Below, one piece after another: positions 59,583-64,000 of a stretch of 64,000 bases of DNA. Position 1 is the first letter of the stretch, and each line of letters starts with the position of its first letter. Below the pieces are notes generated by a model. It was given only the letters and a program-made list of their open reading frames with translations, was not told the DNA's origin and searched no databases. Position numbers and translations under genes: made by a program. Origin of the DNA: JBBDMC01 sp963775235 (lineage in GTDB: Bacteria; Pseudomonadota; Alphaproteobacteria; Rhizobiales; Kaistiaceae); NCBI GenBank assembly GCA_963775235.1, contig CAVZHY010000002.1:186001-250000 (forward strand), given 5' to 3'.

Positions 59583-60407
59583 CTAGCGGCGGCGCCGGGG
59601 CTGTGTGGCGCGGTCGTGCAGATAACGGCGGATGATGCGAACGAGCTTGGCGGTCCCGACGGGAGCGAGCGTCTTGGTCTCTTCGTGGGTGATCTCGGCT
59701 CCGGTCATGCCGGCGGCGAAATTGACGATGGTGGAAACCGCTGAGCACCGCAAACCGAAGAAGCGGCCGAGGATCACCTCCGGCACGGTCGACATGCCGA
59801 CGGCGTGGGCGCCGGCATGACGGGCCATGCGGATCTCCGCCGGCGTCTCGAAAGACGGACCGGAGAACCACATGTACACGCCGGTGTGGAGGACGACCCC
59901 CTCGCGCTCGGCGGCGCCAAGCAGGGCCGCCCGGAGTTCCGGGTCGTAGGCGGCGGTCATGCCGACGAAGCGATCGTCGGTCGGAACCCCGATCAGCGGG
60001 TTGGGGCCGGAGAACGCGATGTGGTCGGTGATCAGCATTACCTCGCCCGGACCGACCTCGGTGCGAAGCGACCCGGCGGCGTTGGTGAGGATGAGCGTGT
60101 CGCAGCCGAGCGCCCGCAACGTCGCGATCGGCTCGCGCATGGCTGCCGCATTGCCCTTTTCGTAATAATGCTCGCGGCCGGAAAGCACGACGACGGCGAG
60201 CCCCTCCAGCCAGCCGGCGACCAGCTCGTTGCGGTGTGAGGAGACGCTGGAGGCGGGAAAGCCCGGCAGCCGGGCGTAGGGAATGCGGACGGCTTCGGTG
60301 ATTTGATCAGCCAGGCCGCCAAGACCCGAGCCCAGCACGATACCGATCTCGAACGGCAGATCGGCCTCCGCGCGAATGGTATCGGCGGCCTCTTTGCCGG
60401 CGGTCAT
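59583..60407 (-). CDS. Purine-nucleoside phosphorylase (trimeric type)
   Basis: Phosphorolysis of purine nucleosides, 274 residues. It belongs to the PNP/MTAP family: VLGSGLGGLAD at the phosphate site, SSHRNELVAG and SGREHYYE, the Glu-Met-type ligand area FSGPSFETPAEIRMAR, and NAAGSL. Length and motifs fit the trimeric PNP (XapA/PunA class) rather than the hexameric DeoD. Its ATG60407 overlaps the cdd stop (ATGA), so cdd and pnp are translationally coupled. Confidence 0.94.
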   Translation of the reverse strand: MTAGKEAADTIRAEADLPFEIGIVLGSGLGGLADQITEAVRIPYARLPGFPASSVSSHRNELVAGWLEGLAVVVLSGREHYYEKGNAAAMREPIATLRALGCDTLILTNAAGSLRTEVGPGEVMLITDHIAFSGPNPLIGVPTDDRFVGMTAAYDPELRAALLGAAEREGVVLHTGVYMWFSGPSFETPAEIRMARHAGAHAVGMSTVPEVILGRFFGLRCSAVSTIVNFAAGMTGAEITHEETKTLAPVGTAKLVRIIRRYLHDRATQPRRRR

Positions 60408-60814
60408 GCCGGCTTCTCCATCGCAAAGACGGCGGGCAACAGGTCCTTCATCAGAAACGTTTCGCCGTGACCGGCAGGATCCATGACGTGAACCGGCGTG
60501 TCGGGCCCGGCGAATTCGGCGAGGCGCTGGCGGCAGCCGCCGCACGGCGTGGTCAGCCGGCCGCCGATGCGGTCGGCGACGACGCAGACGGAGGCGATGT
60601 GGCGGCCCTGGCCCGGCAGGCTCCCGGCGACCATGGCAGCGATCGCCGAAGTCTCAGCGCACCAGCCTTCGGGATACGAGGCATTCTCGACGTTGGCGCC
60701 GACGTGGACGGCGCCGGCCTCGGTGCGCAGCGCGGCGCCGACGGGAAAGTTCGAATAAGGAGCGTGGGCGTGCTGGCGCGCTGCCTTGGCCGCCGCGTAC
60801 AGCTCCTGGTCCAT
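60404..60814 (-). CDS. cdd: Cytidine deaminase
   Basis: Deaminates cytidine and deoxycytidine, 136 residues, the homotetrameric form. Zinc ligands are in GWCAETSAI (Cys, with the catalytic Glu following) and PCGGCRQ (two Cys). The N-terminal APYSNFPVGAAL and the NASY block are standard. The usual CAER motif reads CAET here. GGGGAAG upstream supports ATG60814. First gene of the cdd-pnp-deoA operon, divergent from the nucleoside ABC importer with 220 bases between. Confidence 0.95.
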   Translation of the reverse strand: MDQELYAAAKAARQHAHAPYSNFPVGAALRTEAGAVHVGANVENASYPEGWCAETSAIAAMVAGSLPGQGRHIASVCVVADRIGGRLTTPCGGCRQRLAEFAGPDTPVHVMDPAGHGETFLMKDLLPAVFAMEKPA

Positions 60815-61034
60815 CGCCGGCTTCCCCCATGGCTGCCGAACACCGGTTTCGTCCGGTGTTGTACCGGCTTTGGCGCTTTGCGTCACGCACATGGGGGCCG
60901 AACCGGCTTGGCGGCGGCGAACGAAAATGCGACAGTCGCGTGCGGGTAAATGTGGGGAAGGCCTCCGGCCTGGGCGCCGGCGCGGCCCAAAGGGAAGCGG
61001 CCGATTGGCCGTCGTCAAACTGAAGGAGGGTCAG

Positions 61035-62070
61035 TTGTATCGCAGGATGGTAAGCACCTCGCTCGCCGGGCTCGCGACCGCGGCATGGCTGGGCGTTTTG
61101 AGCGCGCCTGCATGGGCATTTCTGGCGTGCGCGGTCACCGACACGGGCGGGGTCGATGACAAGGGATTCAATCAGTATACCTGGCAGGGCGTGCAGGATG
61201 CCGCCAAGGCAGGCGGAATTCGACGCCAAGGTACTGGAGTCAAAGGCCGAGACCGACTACGTGCCCAACCTGCAATCGTTCGTGCAGGCCAAGTGCGACA
61301 TCATCGTCACCGTCGGCTTTCTGCTCGGCGATGCGACCAAGGATTCGGCAGTCGCCAATCCGCGTATCGACTATACGATCGTCGACTACGCTTACGACCC
61401 CACAATCCCGAACGTGCTGGGTCAGGTGTACGCCACCAACCAGGCGGCGTTCCTGGCCGGCTATCTCGCTGCCGGCATGAGCAAGACGGGGGTCATCGGC
61501 ACCTTCGGCGGCATCAACATCGGCGGTCCGGTCACCGACTTCATGGACGGATTCGTGTGGGGCGCCGACTATTACAACAAGCAGAAAGGAAAGTCGGTGA
61601 AGGTGCTCGGCTGGGACCCGGTCAAGAAGGACGGTGTGTTCGTCGGCGACTTCAATTCGATCGACAAGGGCAAGGACATCGCCAAGAGCATGAACGATGA
61701 AGGCGCCGACATCATCCTGCCCGTCGCCGGCAAGGTCGGGCAGGGCCCGGCAGCGCTCGCCATGGAACTGGGACCCGACAAGCTCAAGGTGATCGGCGTC
61801 GACACCGATCAGTACCAGACTGATCCCGACCACAAGAGCGTGTTCCTCTCGTCGGTGCTGAAAAAGGTGGACGTGACAACCAAGGAAGCGGTGACCGAAG
61901 CTTTCAAGGGCACGTTCAAGGGCGGCGTCATCGTCGGCGACCTGAAGAGCGGCGGCGTCGACCTCGCGCCCTTCCATGACTTCGATTCGGCGGTTCCGGC
62001 CGACCTCAAGGCCGACCTCGTCAAGATCAAGGCCGGCATCATCGACGGCTCTATCAAGGTCGGCATGTAA
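61035..62070 (+). CDS. BMP family nucleoside-binding (ABC) protein (one frame break)
   Basis: Substrate-binding protein of a nucleoside ABC importer, about 345 residues, BMP/PnrA-like. A signal peptide (LAGLATAAWLGVLSAPAWA) is followed by VTDTGGVDDKGFNQYTWQG, the family's first block. One extra base near 61212 shifts the frame. The rest resumes as DAKVLESKAETDYVPNLQSF, with IGTFGGINIGGPVTDFMDGF and AGKVGQGP later, ending at 62070. The start is decided by AAGGAGG at 61023-61029, five bases before TTG61035; ATG61047 is too far. Divergent from cdd. Confidence 0.9.
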
Positions 62071-62193
62071 GTCTAGGCAACCGCAACCACCGTTGCCCGC
62101 CGCATTGGGTTGAGAACGATGCGGCGGGCTGCGTCCGGCGAGTGGCGGCCATGGGGCAGGCGCGAAGCCGCAGGGATGCAGGGGCGCTGACTC

Positions 62194-63699
62194 TTGGACA
62201 TCGAGTTACGCGGCATCACCAAACGGTTCGGCGATCTCGTCGCCAACGACGCCATCGACCTGCAAATCCGGACCGGTGAGGTGCTCGGGCTCCTCGGCGA
62301 GAACGGTGCCGGCAAGACAACGCTGATGAACATCCTGTCGGGCCTCTACCGGCCCGACGCCGGCGAAATCATCATCGACGGAAAGCCCACGCGGTTCGCC
62401 GGCGCCGGTGACGCCATCCGCGCCGGCATCGGCATGGTGCATCAGCACTTCATGCTGGTGCCGGTGTTTACGGTGGCGGAAAATGTCGTCCTCGGCGTCG
62501 AGCCGACCGGCCGGTTCGATCACCTCGACCTCAGGACCGCCCGGCAGCAGGTGCGCGCCATCAGCGCCGAGCACGGCCTCGACGTCGATCCCGATGCGGT
62601 GATCGAGGAGGTGCCGGTCGGTACCCAGCAGCGGGTCGAGATCATCAAGGTGCTGTTCCGAGCGGCGGAGGTGCTGATCTTCGACGAGCCGACGGCGGTG
62701 CTGACGCCGCAGGAGGTGACGGAGTTCTTCGGCATTGTGCGGTCGCTGCGCGAGGCGGGCAAGGCGCTGGTGTTCATCACCCACAAGCTGCATGAAGTGC
62801 TTGAGGTTGCCGACCGGATCAACGTATTGCGCGGCGGCAAAGTGGTTGGCGAGCGTGACCCGAAGACGGCGACCGAGGCCGAACTCGCAGAAATGATGGT
62901 CGGCAGGTCGGTCCACTTCCAGGTCGAGAAGGAGCCGGCCAAACCGGGACGCGCGCTGCTGGAGGCCCGCGATCTTTCCGCCCTCGACGAGCGCGACGAA
63001 GTCGCCGTGGACGGCGTCAGCCTGACGGTTCGGGAAGGCGAAGTCGTCGGTATTGCCGGTGTCCAGGGCAACGGCCAGACCGAGTTGGTGGAGGCGTTGA
63101 CGGGCCTCCGGCCGCTCGCGGGCGGCACGGTCTCGTTTCTCGGGCAGGACATAACCAGGGCGTTGGCACGGGAGCGCCATCGCCTCGGCATTGCCCACAT
63201 CCCCGAGGACCGATGGCGCTCCGGCATGGTCGGTGAGTTCGACATCGCCGAGAACATGGTCCTCGACAGCTATTACGACGAGCCGTACTCGTCAGGCATC
63301 ACGATGCATTGGGCCACCGTGCACAGGGTGTGCGTGCGCAACGTCGTCGATTTCGACGTCCGCACCCCGTCCATCTACGCGCTGGCGGACCACCTGTCCG
63401 GCGGCAACCAGCAGAAGCTGATCGTCGCCCGCGAACTCAGCCGCGACGTCAAGCTGGTCATCGCTTCGCAACCGACGCGCGGCATTGACGTTGGCTCCAT
63501 CGAGTACATCCACAAGAGGATCATCGAGGCCCGCGACAAGGGCGTCGGCGTACTGATCGTTTCGACCGAACTCGACGAGGTCCTTGCCCTGTCGGACCGC
63601 ATTCTGGTGATGTTTCGCGGCCGCATCGCCGGCGAATTCGAGGCGGGCAAGGTCAGCATGAGCGAGATCGGCCTGGCGATGGCAGGAGCGGCCGCGTGA
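62194..63699 (+). CDS. Nucleoside ABC transporter ATP-binding protein (double domain)
   Basis: Fused ATPase of 501 residues, RbsA/YufO-like. Domain 1 has Walker A GENGAGKTT and Walker B LIFDEP, with a degenerate signature (VGTQQRVEI). Domain 2 has an altered P-loop GVQGNGQTE but an intact signature LSGGNQQKL, the usual asymmetry of carbohydrate/nucleoside ATPases. It starts with TTG62194 (no ATG is in a suitable place). It lies 123 bases after the BMP gene and overlaps the permease gene by GTGA. Confidence 0.93.
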   Translation: MDIELRGITKRFGDLVANDAIDLQIRTGEVLGLLGENGAGKTTLMNILSGLYRPDAGEIIIDGKPTRFAGAGDAIRAGIGMVHQHFMLVPVFTVAENVVLGVEPTGRFDHLDLRTARQQVRAISAEHGLDVDPDAVIEEVPVGTQQRVEIIKVLFRAAEVLIFDEPTAVLTPQEVTEFFGIVRSLREAGKALVFITHKLHEVLEVADRINVLRGGKVVGERDPKTATEAELAEMMVGRSVHFQVEKEPAKPGRALLEARDLSALDERDEVAVDGVSLTVREGEVVGIAGVQGNGQTELVEALTGLRPLAGGTVSFLGQDITRALARERHRLGIAHIPEDRWRSGMVGEFDIAENMVLDSYYDEPYSSGITMHWATVHRVCVRNVVDFDVRTPSIYALADHLSGGNQQKLIVARELSRDVKLVIASQPTRGIDVGSIEYIHKRIIEARDKGVGVLIVSTELDEVLALSDRILVMFRGRIAGEFEAGKVSMSEIGLAMAGAAA

Positions 63700-64000
63700 G
63701 CGACTATATGAAGCAGGAAACGGCGGCGGAGGAGGCACTCACCCGCGCGTCCGCTATCCGTTTCGACGTCGAGCAGCTCGCGATCGTGCCGCTGCTGGCG
63801 GTGGTGCTTGCCATGGTCGTCGGCGGTCTGACGATGCTCCTGACCGGCGTCAGCGTGCCGAGGATCGGTGAGGCTTACCTGGCGCTCTTCAACGGGGCGT
63901 TCGGATCGCTGTCGGCGATCTCGGAGACGCTCACGGCCGCGGCGCCGGTGACGCTGGCGGCTCTCGGCGTCGCGCTCGGCTTCCGCGCCGGCCTGTTCAA
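63696..64000 (+). CDS. Nucleoside ABC transporter permease (partial, cut by window end)
   Basis: The first about 101 residues of a BPD_transp_2 permease. GTG63696 overlaps the ATPase stop (GTGA); ATG63708 is an alternative. A short cytoplasmic start is followed by the first helix (VPLLAVVLAMVVGGLTMLLT), then VPRIGEAYLALFNGAFG and the FRAGLF block that is characteristic of NupP/YufP-type nucleoside permeases. A second permease (NupQ-like) is expected just beyond the window. Confidence 0.88.
   Translation, partial: MSDYMKQETAAEEALTRASAIRFDVEQLAIVPLLAVVLAMVVGGLTMLLTGVSVPRIGEAYLALFNGAFGSLSAISETLTAAAPVTLAALGVALGFRAGLF

Noticed and set aside
61156..62070. BMP protein starting at 61156 as a separate intact gene.
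   Set aside because: It would lack the signal peptide and first family block, which are encoded just upstream in another frame; a single frame break explains both.

Overview
The window is GC-rich, densely packed DNA from an alphaproteobacterium, most likely of the order Hyphomicrobiales (Rhizobiales). This rests on a complete tad/cpa pilus locus with CtrA-like TTAA-N7-TTAG boxes, a yejABEF locus, a PreT/PreA pyrimidine reductase, a CycM-type membrane-anchored cytochrome c beside prephenate dehydratase, and characteristic palindromic intergenic repeats. No rRNA, tRNA, phage, insertion sequence or CRISPR array was seen.

Layout. 1-3.3 kb: two permeases and an NMT1/ThiY-like binding protein of an ABC importer whose ATPase is not in the window. 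3.3-6.4 kb: an Lrp/AsnC regulator divergent from a homodimeric 2-oxoacid dehydrogenase E1 (MdeB/AceE-like). 6.4-11 kb: a LigI-like lactonase, a class III cyclase with a Cys4 zinc ribbon, a VPLPA-CTERM surface protein and ManC. 11-14.2 kb: PreT-PreA (reductive pyrimidine breakdown) and a small ABM-like protein. 14.2-18 kb: Nudix hydrolase, YbdK-type ligase, a 1.1 kb non-coding region full of palindromes, and prephenate dehydratase. 18.3-19.5 kb: a dihaem cytochrome c made of two near-identical domains. 19.7-30.3 kb: a YejABEF-type peptide/microcin C importer with two tandem binding proteins, with a CDF metal exporter and a VapBC toxin-antitoxin pair inserted before the ATPase gene, followed by ghrA. 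30.4-36.5 kb: DUF1993 protein, 26-residue membrane peptide, NlpC/P60 hydrolase, MarR regulator, cyclase-ATPase fusion, leucyl aminopeptidase. 36.5-49.9 kb: the Tad pilus locus (tadD, tadC, tadB, cpaF, cpaE, cpaD, cpaC, cpaB, cpaA, two flp pilins, a secretin-N-domain protein, two TadE-like pseudopilins) and a PhnD-like protein. 49.9-54.1 kb: aldose epimerase, phosphomannomutase, retropepsin-like protease, XylB-like dehydrogenase. 54.1-64 kb: a nucleoside salvage region (upp, deoB, add, deoA, pnp, cdd) with a BMP-type nucleoside ABC importer that runs off the window end; a PilZ protein sits inside it.

The nucleoside importer would bring in nucleosides, Cdd and Add deaminate them, PNP and DeoA split them by phosphorolysis, DeoB isomerises the pentose 1-phosphate and Upp salvages uracil. 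PreTA, and possibly the NMT1-type importer, would handle pyrimidine bases that are degraded.

At least nine single-base reading-frame breaks lie in seven otherwise well-conserved genes (manC, preT, the cytochrome, yejB, yejE, the phosphomannomutase, the BMP protein). In each case the protein continues in another frame with all conserved motifs. I read this as uncorrected assembly error rather than gene decay, so I annotate these as single genes with the break noted.
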